Shown: positions 1-12,600 of the stretch, one piece after another
Layout: each line of letters starts with the position of its first letter
Position numbering within the stretch: the stretch's first letter is position 1
Origin: Limnomonas spitsbergensis
Lineage: Eukaryota > Chlorophyta > Chlorophyceae > Chlamydomonadales
Assembly (NCBI GenBank): GCA_037349105.1
Contig: JAYJMM010000010.1
Location: 1-64,000, forward strand
DNA length: 64,000 bases
Direction: 5' to 3'
The notes under the pieces: model-generated
Told to the model about the DNA's origin: nothing
The model's database searches: none
What the model saw: only the letters and a program-made list of their open reading frames with translations
Program-made: the position numbers and the translations under genes

Positions 1-120
1 CCCTCCTCCCTCCTCCCTCTTAACTCCTCCCTCCTCCCTCTCAACTCCTCCCTCCTCCCTCCTCCCTCCCACCTCCTACCTCCTACCTCCTACCTCCTAC
101 CTCCTTCCTCTTAGTCTCAG
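1..120. repeat. CCTCCCT-type polypyrimidine tract at the left edge
   Basis: Almost pure C/T on the plus strand, built from CTCCCTC and CTACCTC units. It lies in the RRP12 intron that follows exon 19. No coding signal seen. Confidence 0.8.
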
Positions 121-566
121 ACCCTCTCGTGATGGAGGGCTCTGATTTCATGGTATTTATATCTCACACCCCACAGCTGTTTGACCCCTCCAGAGATGGA
201 GAGCTCAGGTTTCAGGGTTTGATTGCATTGCCTCCCACCTTAACCATCATGCCCCACCTCCTGGACGCGCTAACTGCTGTCTCAGGTTATAGGGTTTGAT
301 TGCATTGCCTCCCACTTAAACCCCTAATGCCCCACCTCCTGGACGCGCTCAGTGCTGTCTCAGGTTTCAGGGTTTGATTGCATAGCCTCCCACCTTAACC
401 CCCACGCCCTACCTTCTGAACGCGCTCAGTGCTGTCTCAGGTTTCAGAGTTTGATTGCATTGCCTCCCACCTTAACCCTCATGCCCCACCTCCTGGACGC
501 ACTCAGTGCTGTCTCAGGTTATAGGGTTTGATTGCATCGCCTCCCACCTTAACCCTCATGCCCTAC
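121..566 (-). repeat. Tandem copies of the RRP12 exon 19 end with its splice donor
   Basis: A unit of roughly 77 bp recurs about four times (copies near 248, 329, 405 and 481) just downstream of exon 19. Read on the minus strand, each unit holds a diverged copy of the last 25-30 bases of exon 19 followed by a GT donor-like sequence, then a stretch containing CAGGGTTTGATTGCAT on the plus strand. The copies differ at several positions and have no acceptor, so they look like exon-edge debris, not exons. Confidence 0.75.
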
Positions 567-652
567 CTTCTGGACGCACTCAGTGCTGTCTCAGCCCCTC
601 CAGTGATGGACGGGAGAATCTCAGCCAAGTGGGAGCGAACAAACGACGGCCT
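567..652 (-). CDS. RRP12: RRP12 exon 19
   Basis: 86 bp, phase 0 start, two bases left at the end. It follows the acceptor CCACTTTCAG and precedes a GTAGGG donor. It contains FVRSHLAEIL, which aligns with the FVQSHLEDLK stretch of animal RRP12. It is the last exon recognised in the window. Confidence 0.75.
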
Positions 653-3600
653 CTGAAAGTGGAGACAAGACAAAACCAAATGTAGGTGTGGAGGTATGGA
701 GGTAGGTGGGAGCAGGCATAGGGCAATCTCAGGGGGAGGGCATCAGCTGACACATGAGTAACAAGGCAGGTGTGGAGGCAAGTGGGAGCGGACAAACGAC
801 GGGGCCTCTGAGGGAGGGAGGGAGGTGGGAGGGAGCCAACGTGCGTTTAGTTACGGTGTGCACACTAAGGGGGAGTCCACGTATGAAAGCAGGGGTAAAG
901 GGGGAGTCCATGTGTAAGGAGGCAGTCAGAAAGAAAGACTACAGAAAGAGAGACTACTCCGCCGCCGAAGCCGGAGGCGTGAGGTACCGCTCGACCCACA
1001 GCAGCTCCATCGTTAGTAGGATAGCCCGCTCAAGACATTCTGCGGGGCATATTTAAAGAAGCGACAGACGTTTACCCTGCTTACACCTGGAACACGGCAA
1101 TTCATGCTTGCAGCACTATTGGTACATCAATAATCGCCCATACCTGTTCACACATGGACAGCAGTACATTGACACACTAGCACCACATATCCACACCTGT
1201 TCACACATGTACGCCAGGACCTTGTAACACTTCTTCTGGACGGCTGGCTCTCGCTCCAACAGGCCCGGCTTGGCGGCCTGCAAAAGCAACGGCGTTTACA
1301 GCTTCAGATTTAGCACTTAAGCTCTCGTAAGTACTAAAGCTAGAGTCCTAAAGCTAGAGTACTCTAGCCTATGTACTCTAGCCTACGTACTCTAGCTTCT
1401 TCAGCACAAAGAAACAAAGCATTACATGATCGTGCTGCAACAGGCCTTGCTTGGCAGCCTGCACACACAAAATGTTCCAGGGTTTAGGGTTTGGGGTTAA
1501 GGGTTTGGGGTATGGGGGAAGAGTATTACATCATCAAGGTTTCAGGGCTTGAGACCCTTCATCGACCCAAGTGTCCTACCATCTGGAGCAGGGTACACAG
1601 ACCCATGTGCATAATTAAGGGTTTAGAGTTTACTCTTTATTTACCTCACTTAGCCCCCCCCCCACACACACACACCACCACCACCACCACCACCTTGAGC
1701 CGGGTGTTGAGGCCGGTGTCATGCAGCCCACATGCGGTACAGAGCAAAACAGTTGGAAAGATATAAATCCAAATTTTAGTGATAAGGGTATAGGGTCGAA
1801 ATCTGTTCATTGCCCAAAGTGCCCCCCCACCTTGAGCAGGGTGTTGAGGGTTTAGGGTTTACTCTTCATTTACCCCCGCAGCGCCCCCGCACCTTGAGCA
1901 GGGTGTTGAGGGTTTAGGGTTTACTCTTCATTTACCCCCGCAGCGCCCCCCCACCTTGAGCAGGGTGTTGAGGGTTTAGGGTTAACTCTTCATTTACCCC
2001 CGCAGCGCCCCCCCACCTTGAGCAGGGTGTTGAGGGTTTAGGGTTTACTCTTCATTTACCCCCGCAGCGCCCCCCCACCTTGAGCAGGGTGTTGAGGGTT
2101 TAGGGTTTACTCTTCATTTACCCCGGCAGCGCCCCCCCCACCTTGAGCAGGGTGTTGAGCCCCGGGTTAAGGGTTTAAGGTTTAACTCTTCATCCCCCGC
2201 AGCACCCCCCCACCTTGAGCAGGGTGTTGAGGCCGGTGTCATCAAGACCACATGCGGTACAGAGCGCCAGCTCAAGGAAGGCGCATCGGCGTGCAATCGG
2301 GTCCATGCCCCCATCGGTGATCATGTCCGGAGGAGGCACCTCAGCAGCAGCGTCCTGAACCACCTGTGAGAGGGACAAGAGGCTTCATGGCAGGTTCAAG
2401 TGGGGCAATAGTTCATGAGACGATGGTTCAGAGCAGGTCCCAGAGGGTTCATGGTTCATGGCGGGTTCATGAGGGCACTGCGGGCCATTGGATCCATTTC
2501 ACCGTAAAGAAGAGGGACCTCAGCATCAGCGTCCTGAACCAGCTGTAAGAGGGACAATGGTGCAGGTTCAAGAGGGCACTGTGGGCCAGTACATGGGGCA
2601 TCGGCGTGCAATCGGGTCCATTCCCCCATCCGTGATCATGTCTGGAGGAGGCACCTCAGCAGCAGAGTCCTGAACGACCCGTGAGAGGGACAAGAGGGTT
2701 CATGGCAGGTTCAAGATGGGCAATTGAGGGCACTGCAGGCCATTGGATCCGTTTCACTGTCAGGAGGGACTTCGGCAGCAGCGTCCTGAACCGTCTGATA
2801 AAGGAGGAAGGTGTATGCAAATTGGCCGAGGCAGAGATGGGATCCATTTAACCATCAGGAGGAGGCACCTCGACAGCAGCGTCCTCAACCACCCAGGACT
2901 ACGGGTACTGCTGGCTCGGCAGTGGAGCAGGAGGCAGAGATGACGGAGGCAGTTCGACCCCCAGCAATGGGCCAGCCATGCCTCCTGGCCTCACCTTGAT
3001 CAGCTTTGTGATGATGGCCCTGAAGAGTGGACCCAGGACTGTGGGCTCGGCAATGGAGCAACAGGCGGAGATGGCGGAGGCAGTGGGCCCCCTCAACTCA
3101 GGCGGCTGGTCCAGAAACACCTGCAAAGGCCAATGGAAAGAGCAAAGCTTTTGACCTTCTTGAATTTTACAGTCTTGAAATTTAACTGACGGTTGGGCAT
3201 TAGAGAAGCAGGCAGAGATGGCGGAGGCAGTGGGACCCCTCAACTCAGGTGGCTGGTCCAGAAACACCTGCAAGGAACCATGGGGGGGAAATGTCGAATT
3301 TGAAAGACATTGAAATAACCAGCCTTGAAATGTCCTTTGGCAATGGGGCAGCAGGAGAAGATGGCGGAGGCAGTGGGGCCCCTCAGGTCAGAAGGCGGAT
3401 CCAAGAAAAAATACTGGAAGTGCCATGGCAAAGTTATAAGACGCATTGAAATATTCAGTCTTGTGACCTCTCTAATGTGAACTGATGGTAACGGCGGGGA
3501 TGTGGCGACGGCCCCAAGCTGCGCTGTTTCCGTAACCCCCACGCTGCGCTGTTTCCTTAACCCCCACGCCTTCATTCGGCATAGCTTTCTTGATTTATTA

Positions 3601-6600
3601 ATGTGCACTTACTCATCAGCGATGGAGCAAAAGAGGAGAGGATGGCGGGGGAAATGGGCACCTCAGCTCAAGAGGGTGATCCAGGATAAGATGCAAGACA
3701 CGTGACACACAGAGGTGGGGTCAACAAGATGTGCAGATTTGAAAGGTGGTTGGTGCCGGAAAATCCGTTGGGCACAAAAAAGTGTGCAAGGCTGACAGAG
3801 GTACAAGGTTTATGATGGTGCATACCCCCTGGGCCCTGCTGGACGCTTTGCCACAGAGGTGCCAAGAACAGCATGCAGACACGCGACAAAGTGAAGACCT
3901 CTTGAAAATAGCCCCGTTAAGGAAAGCCCCGTAACCGCCTCCCCTCCTTCCACTTCCCTTGTGCACTTATCAAGCTCTTCCTCCCTGTCCCTTCTTGCCC
4001 ACTCCCCCTCCCCTCTTTCCCCCTCCCCCTCACTTTCCCTTCCCCCCCCCCCCCCCCGCCCCTCACTTTCCCCTGAAGCCCATCCCCTTCATACACCGTA
4101 CACAACAGAACCAGCCAGTTCTTGCTTAACTACTTGAGGGCCCCCGGGGACGCCACCACCGCCGCATCCCTGTCTCCTCTTCCCCTTGCCCCCCCCCCCC
4201 CCCTCACTCACCTCCCCTTACCCCCCTTAACTCCATAAACAACAGAACCAGCCAGTTCGTGCTGAGATGCTTGAGGGCCCCTGCAGACGCCACCACCGCC
4301 GCCTCCCTGTCCCCTCTTCCCCTCGCCCCCCCCCCCCCTCACTCATCTCCCCTTACCCCCCTTCACACACCTTAAATAACAGAACCAGCCAGTTCTTGCT
4401 GAACTGCTTGAGAGCGCCCACAGCCGCCACCGCCACAGCCTCCGAGTAGCCAGCAGGCGGGACATCATGGAGCTCATCCACCTCATCGCCTTCCTCAGCA
4501 CCGTGGCCACCGCCACCGCCACCCCCACCAGCACGCCGACGAGGACGCCGACCGCGGCTGGAGGTGGCAGCGCCACCTGCATTGATCAGGAGGGGCAAGA
4601 CAAGATGCTAGGTGACAGCCAAGTGGAAGCTAGACGGGGCTGGAGGTCGCAGCGCCACCTAGATGCATCAAGAGGCAGGCATATGGGGCACCCCATCAAG
4701 ACAAGATGCTAGGGGCAGTCACATGGAAGTTGCATGGAAGCTAGGCAGGGCTGGACGCCGCCACTAGCATGCCGACGAGGAAGCCGACCGCGGCTGGAGG
4801 TCGCAGGGCCACTTATATTGATCAGGAGGGGGGGGCATATCCGATACCCCATCAAGACAAGATGCTAGGGGGCAGTCACGTGGAAGCTAGGGGACAGTCA
4901 CGTGGAAGCTAGGGGGCAGTCACGTGGAAGCTAGGAGGCGGTCATGTGGAAGCTAGGGGTAACCACGTGGAAGCTAGGGAGCGGTCACGTGGAAGCTAGG
5001 GGGCAGTCACGTGGAAGCTAGAGGGCAGTCACGCGGAAGCTAGGGGGCAATCACGTGGAAGCTAGGGGGCAGTCACGCAGAAGCTAGAGGGTAGTCATGT
5101 GGAGGCTAGGGGTCGTCACGTGGAAGCTATGGGACAATCACGTGGAAGCTAGGGGGCTATCACGTGAAAGCTAGGGGGTGGTCATGTGGAAGTTAGGGGT
5201 GGCCACGTGGAAGGTAGGGGACAGTCACGTGGAAGCTAGGGGGCAGTTACGTTGAAGCTAGGGACAGTCACGTGGAAAATAGGGGGCAATCATGTGGAAG
5301 CTAGGGGGCGGTCATGTGGAAGTTAGGGGTAGCCACGTGGAACCTATGGGGCTATCACGTGAAAGCTAGGGGGCAGTCATGTGGAAGTTAGGGGGCAGTC
5401 ACGTGGAAGCTAGGGGCATTCACGTGGAAGCTATGGCGTTGTCACGTGGAAGCTAGGGGACAGTCACGTGGAAGCTAGGCGTTGTCATGTGGAAGCTAAA
5501 GGGGCAGGTGCATGGAAGCTAGAGGGCAGTCACGTGTAAGCTAGAAGGGTGTCACGTGGAAGCTAGGGGCAGGTGCATGGAAGCTAGAGGGCAGTCACGT
5601 GTAAGCTAGGGGGGTGTCACGTGGAAGCTAGGGGGCAGTCACGTGGAAGCTAGGGGGCAGTCACGTGGAAGCTAGGATGGTAAGAAACCCTACACCAAGC
5701 CACTGACCTCCACGTCCTCCTCCCATTGTGGTCACTGTGGCCGCTCCATCATCATCCCCCTCCTCCATGCCGCCAGCTCCATCCCCATCGACACCTCCAT
5801 CTTCCACAGTTTGTTGGCGCTGGCAACCAATGGGGTCCCCTGGTCCCACCATGGCGGCATGGCCCGTCTGACGAAGAACACGACGCACCTATGAAGGGTG
5901 GAGGAACCAGACACATAAGGCAGAGTATATTGAGGGTTACACTTCTGGGGAGGGGCCCTGGTCACACTATATTCGGTCCCTGGTCCCACCATGGCGGCGT
6001 GGCCTGTCTGACGCAGGACACAACTCAGCTGATGAAAGGGCAGAGGATAGCATTCTCCATTTAGATTGTTGGGTAAAGGCCTGGAGCCTTGTGTCTGGAG
6101 CGGTTAGGTGTCAGCACCAGACCACAGGATATTAGGATATTAGGACACCCCTCCCCTAGTTCCCACTCCTCATCCCCTGTCCCACCTGACAGCACATTCT
6201 CTCCACCGCCTGGCAGACAGCAGGATTAGTTTAGGGTTTTGAGTTTAACCCCACAGTACCCATTCCTCGCACCCTGTCCCACCTGACAGCACATCCTCTC
6301 CACCGCCTGGCAGACCCCCATCTGCCCCCTGCCCCTCAGACCCCCTCACTTCCACCCTGCCTCTCAGGCCCCACCTGTAAGCACATCCTCTCCACCGCCT
6401 GGCAGATAGCGGGACGCAGGTCATCCCTGTTCTGGAGCGCAGCAGCCATATCCTGAGAACATGAAAATAAGAGGCGTAAATAAGACAGAGGGGCAGAGAG
6501 CAGGACACAGGTCATCCCTGTTCTGGAGCGCAGCAGCCATATCCTGAGAACATGTCAATAAGAGGCGTAAATAAGTCAGAGGGGCAGAGAGCAGGACACA

Positions 6601-9600
6601 GGTCATCCCTGTTCTGGAGTGCGGAAGCCATATCCTGAGAGCATGCAAAGAAGGGTTTAGGGTTAAGAGTGAAGAGCATGTAAATGAGGCAGAAGGACAG
6701 ATCCAAAATATTTGATAAGAAGCAGGGGGGCGCAGGTCATCCCTGCTCTGAAGCGCGGCAGCCATGTCCCGAGCACACGTAAATAAGGGTTTAGGGTTAA
6801 GAGTTAAGAGCATGTAAATGAGGCAGAAGGGCAGATCCAAAATAAGAAGCAGGTCATCCCTGCTCTGAAGCGCGGCAGCCATGTCCCGAGCGCATGTAAA
6901 TATGGCAGAGGGGGGCAGATGCGAAACATTTGAAAGGAGGGCATTTGATAAGAAGCAGCAGACCACGGGGCAGAGCTCATCCCCTGTAAGTAAGAAAGCT
7001 ACGCCCCGTGGGGGCATGAGAGTGAAAGAAACAGCGCAGTCTGGGCCGAAGCCACATCCGCGCCGTTACCATTCTTACCTCTGCTGCACATGTCGGGGGC
7101 AGGTCTGTCGCCCAGGACACAAAGGAGGGCATGCAGGCACATCTGTTGCCCGTACAATTCCTTCCTCTCCTAACTTGACACAATGTGATCCCTGAAATAT
7201 GATGCATCCAAGACTATGCCTGATTGTTTGGTTACAACTCATAACCAGCAACCACTAAAAAAAACTGCGTAAGGGTATAGGGATCTTGTCTTCATGTAAA
7301 ATTTTGTGGCGGAAGAAGGAGGTCGCTTCTTCGTTTCCCTCGGGGCTCTGCTCCCACAAGTGATTTTGAAATGTAGTTTTTCCACCTTGCCAGCTATTTC
7401 TCCTGGCAATACCTGACGCTGGCATTTCATACGTTCAGTCTGTCTGCTTTCCCCTCAGATGCATAGTATCACAATCCGGCTGAACCTGTGCCGTATCGAG
7501 CTGTATCTTGGCACTAAGGTAGTACAATCCGGCTGAACCTGTGCCGTATTGCGCCGTATCGTGCTACCATGCTCAGATGTGCTAGGTTTTTTTCAGGGCT
7601 GGGTTATCAAGGTCAAATAAGAAAAATGTACATGAACAGGCTCAGGGGAGGACCCATGATCCGTGTCCCTTCGTCTTCCTATTTTCTTTGCGACATTAGT
7701 GAAAGGACGTGATGAGGAGAGTTCGTCTGCAAGTGAGGTCGCTGACATGAGGATCGGGAGACGGACGCATGCTGAAGTGGAGAGGGCATAGGCGGTCATG
7801 CAAGGTCCTGCAACAGCCTTAAGGGCTCATGTCACTGCTCATGTCATTTGGAAACCTTTCTGAGCGCATGTTAGGCTCTCCTTGGAGCAGGCTGGTAGCT
7901 GACATGGGGCTTGGGAGACAGGCGCATGCTGACGAGTAGAGGGCATAGGATTTTAGGAGCACCAGCGAGGTCCTGCAACAGCCTTAAGGGCTCAGATTAC
8001 TGCTGGGCTTTTATCATGGCAGAGCCGGCTGGGGCATGGGGCATGGGGCATGGGAGACCAGCGCATGCTAACGCATGGAGCACATACAAGAGGAACAGCG
8101 TGGTGCTGCAACAGCCTTAAGGGCTCATTTCTGGCGTGGATGCCTCCATTGACTGTTTAAGCGTGAGTGCTAGGCTCGTTTTTTTTGCTGTGCAGGCCAG
8201 GGCCAATCTAGTAGACACATTAGGGCTGACATGAGAATGCAGCAGCCTGACAAATCATGCAACTGTACATGTTCTGTCGTGTAAAAAATGCTAGTCTTGC
8301 GTTGATGACTCCTGATCATTGGCAACTAAAGTTAGGCCAAGTCTTGCGTTAATTGAAATTTGTCTCCGCGCGACGTGGTCGCGAGATTTTTTTGCCGATT
8401 TGCGCTGGAGGCCCCGACGCCAAACCCTGGAAACGTGTTCGCAACTCTGATGTTGATAAGGCCCCCTTGATGATATTGCTTTCCCGAATTTAGACGACTT
8501 CGAACGGGCGGGTCTTCGTTTTGGGTCAACGCGTCAGTGGTGGGCGGTGGCCCCCGAGGCCCCGACCGCAATACGATACCGATGTAAAGCTTTATCTGAT
8601 GGAAGCAGTCTTTGAGAATCTTACATCCCGCCATCTATGCAGCCTGCGTACGTATGCGGGAAGTTTTTGATCATGTGCCAAAAACCATAAGGGACCGCAC
8701 CCCACCATCACCGCCCGTACCCGATTGGTACCGAGGAGTATAAGTACTGCGTCGGTTACGCCGCGAAGGTGGTTCTAAAGCTACCCTGCCTGCCTCAGTC
8801 CCGTGTGTCCCTAGTGCTCTGTCTTTCTAATCCACACTCTCTCTTGATAATGGGTGTAGCTTTCATTATTTATTTTAGTTTCGGGGTCCAATTCCGCACT
8901 TCACCCTCACTATCCCCTGCAATCCCGAATGTAGAAAGCTACAGAAGCCTCGCCGTAAAATGCTACAGAAGGCTCTCGGGGGGCCAATGCCGCACTTCAC
9001 CCTCCCGCACTTAACGCTCCCCCCCGCAATCCCGTATCTAGAAAGCTGTAGAAGGGTCTGTGTATGCCTCGCAGGGAGGACAAGCATGAAGGAGGAGGGC
9101 AGGTCCGTTGCCCATGACACGAACGAGGGCAGGCAATGCCAGACCTGAAGCTCCAACACCTGGCTATGCAATAGTCCCTTTATCTGATGCCCCCTTTATT
9201 ATTTTCTCTCCTACCTTCACATGCGCCGCATACGCCACAGGCAGATCTGTCGCCCAGGACACGAACGAGGGAAGGCAATGCCAGACCTGCAGCTCCAGCA
9301 CCTGGCAGGCCTGGGCCAGGGCTCCAGAGCCCTTCCCAGCAGCAGAAGCGGCCTCCCTGGGAAGCGAACAGGGGGGGTCAAATGACAAAGTGTGAAAAAG
9401 GCAGGCGATGCCAGACCTGCAGCTACATAACCTGGCAGGCCTGAGACAGGGTTCAGGGCGTAGGGTTTAGGGCGAAGAGTTCAGGGCGTAAGGTTCAGGG
9501 CTTAGGGTTCATGGCTAGGGGTTCAGGGCTAAGGGTTCAGGGCGTGGGGTTCAGGGTTCAGGGCTCAGGGGTTGCGGATGGACGGGCCTTCTTCAACCGA

Positions 9601-12600
9601 AAACATAAATAAATAAACGATACGCCCACAGGCGTGGAGTAAGGAAGCCACCCGTTCGGCCGTAGCACTAGGTGAGCTACCATTACCGTTATAGGGAAAC
9701 TTCAACCGAAGCTATGTTTGATGGCCCATGGATTGCATCTCTTGCAATCTCACGACCGATAAAGCTTTTTTGGCGGCTCCCTGAATCCTGTCCCATGCCT
9801 AATAGCTGCCACCCACCCTCACACCGCACACATTGACAGGAGCTCCCCACATCACGCCCCCTGTCCCCACATCACGCCCCCTGTCCCCACATCACGCCCC
9901 CTGTCCCCACATCACGCCCCCTGTCCCCATATCACACACCCTGTCCCCACATCACACCCCCTGTGTCCCCACATCACACCCCCTGTCCCCACATCACACC
10001 CCCTGTGTCCCCACATCACACCCCCTGTCCCCACATCACACCCTGTGTCCCCACATCACACCCCCTGTCCCCACATCACACACCCTGTCCCCACATCACA
10101 CCCCCTGTCCCCACATCACACCCCCAGTCCCCACATCACACCCTGTGTCCCCACATCACACCCCCTGTCCCCACATCACGCCCCCTGTCCCCACATCACA
10201 CCCCCTGTCCCCACATCACACCCTGTGTCCCCACATCACACCCCCTGTCCCCACATCACACACCCTGTCCCCACATCACACACCCTGTCCCCACATCACA
10301 CCCCCTGTCCCCACATCACACCCCCTGTCCCCACATCACACCCCCTGTCCCCACATCACACCCCCTGTCCCCACATCACACCCCTGTCCCCACATCACAC
10401 CCTGTGTCCCCACATCACACACCCTGTCCCCACATCACGCCCCCTGTCCCCACATCACACCCCCTGTCCCCACATCACACCCCCTGTCCCCATATCACAC
10501 CCCCTGTCCCCACATCACACCCCCTGTCCCCACATCACACCCTGTCCCCACATCACACCCCCTGTCCCCACATCACACCCTGTCCCCACATCACACCCCA
10601 TGGCTGATGGCTACCACCCACCCTCGCGCAGCCAGCATCCGCGCCATTGGCAGCAGCTGGGATCCCCAGAACCCAATCTCTGATCCACAAACGTGACGCC
10701 GCAACAAAGGCAGCATCCAAGTACGTGGCTCTGAAACCACCGCCCCGCCACCAATCGCCGCTGTCGCCGCAGCCCCAGTCAGCTTCCCCACTGCCTCTAG
10801 GTGCAGAGGCAGCGCGGCTAGGACAGCAGCAGGGCCCAGGGAGCGGAGCGCAGCGCCTAGGGCAGCTTCAGCGGCAGTGGACAGGCCCTGGGCGGCGGCA
10901 GCTGAGGGGCCGGGGGCTGCGCCGGGTCCCGCGCCATTGAGTGCCTCGTCCTCCTCCAGGGCATCTTGGGCGCCAGCCAAGATGGAGCCCAGGGTCTGAG
11001 CGTGGGAGGGAGGGAGGTGGATGAGAAAGGAGGAAAAAATCAGCTGACGAGGAGAAGGGAGGAGAGTGAGTGAGGTGGAACCATTTAGCTGAACAAAGAG
11101 AAGGGAGGTGGCGTCAGGGATGGCTCCCAGCATCAATGCAGGGGGGACACGGTTGCCTGTGACAGGGAAGGCAGCATCAGGGAGGGGGCGTTAAGGTGGG
11201 GGCAGGCGGGCGGACAGGGCGGCGGCGGAAGGCGGCAGGGAAGCGGCATCGGGGAGGGGTGTCAGGGTGGCGGTGGGCGGGCGGGCAGGCTGGCGGCAGG
11301 CAGGCGGGGCAGTTGGCGTCAGGGAAAGCTCCCAGCATAAATGCAGGGGGGGCACGGTTGCCTGTGACAGGGAAGGCAGCATCAGGGAGGGGGCGTTAAG
11401 GTGGGGGCAGGCGGGCGGACAGGGCGGCGGCGGAAGGCGACAGGGAAGCGGCATCGGGGAGGGGGCGTCAGGGTGGCGGTGGGCGGGCGGGCAGGGTGGC
11501 GGCAGGCGGGCGGGCAGTTGGCGTCAGGGAAAGCTCCCAGCATGAATGCAGGGGGGGGGGGCGGTTGTATGTGTCAGATGTGCGACCTCACCTGCAACAA
11601 ACCCTTCATCAGCTCCCCACTCCCGCCAGAGCCCTCAGCCTATCTACAATCGATTCAACCTCCCTTGGCCTTCACAACCTCCCTTGGAGTAAACCTCCTT
11701 ACTGTTGCCTTACAACTCCCTTGGAGGCAACCTCCCTTGGCCCTCACAACCTCCCTTGGAGTTAACCTCCCTAGTGTTGCCTTACAACTCCCTTGGAGGT
11801 AACCTCCCTTGGCCTTCACAACCTCTCACCTACAGCAGTCCCTTAAATTGTAACAGATCCTTCATCAGCTCCCCCCTCTCCCCCCCCTCCCCCCCCCCCT
11901 CTCCCGCCAGCCTCTCTAGCATGATACCCAAACAGGTGTACCTGGAGCCATCCCTCCTAATCCCAGCCCCTCCGGCCCCTCACCTGCAGCAGACCCTTGG
12001 CCAGCCCTCCCCCTCCCGGCAGCCCCCTCAGCCACTCTAGCATCACGCCCACAACAGGTGCTACCAGCAGCACCCCCTTGTCGTCACACTCCTCTCAACC
12101 TCTCAACTGCAACTGACTCTTCATCACTCCCTCACCTGCAACATACCTCAAGACAGCTCTCCCCCTCCCGGCAGCCAAGCTGACATTATACCAACGACAG
12201 ATATTACCCTGGTTCCCCCCCCCCTGTAACCAGCATCTCCAACCCCTCACATGCAGCAGGCCCTTGGCCAACTCTCACCCTCCCGGCAGGGATCCCAGCT
12301 TCTCCAGCATTGTTCCCACAACCGTCATGACCAGGGGCCACCCCTCCTGATACCAGCCCTAACAAACCCTCACCTGCAGCAGGCCCTAAGCCAGCTCTCC
12401 CCCTCCCAGCAGCCTCTTTACCATAATGTTGATGACAGGCATGACCAACAGCGACCTCTCCTGATACAAGCCCCCAAAAACCCTCATTTCCAACCCCTCA
12501 CCTGCAGAAGACCCTTGGCCAGCTCTCCCCCACCCGGCAGCGACCCCAGCTTTTCCAGCATTGTTCCCACGACCGGCATGACCAGCGGCCATCCCTCCTG

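Noticed and set aside
4851..5680. CRISPR-like array of short repeats
   Set aside because: Units are contiguous without unique spacers, in a eukaryotic intron, with no cas genes.
9833..10696. Three overlapping 212-287-codon plus-strand ORFs (PHITPPVPTS repeats)
   Set aside because: They are the 20-bp minisatellite read in three frames inside an RRP12 intron.
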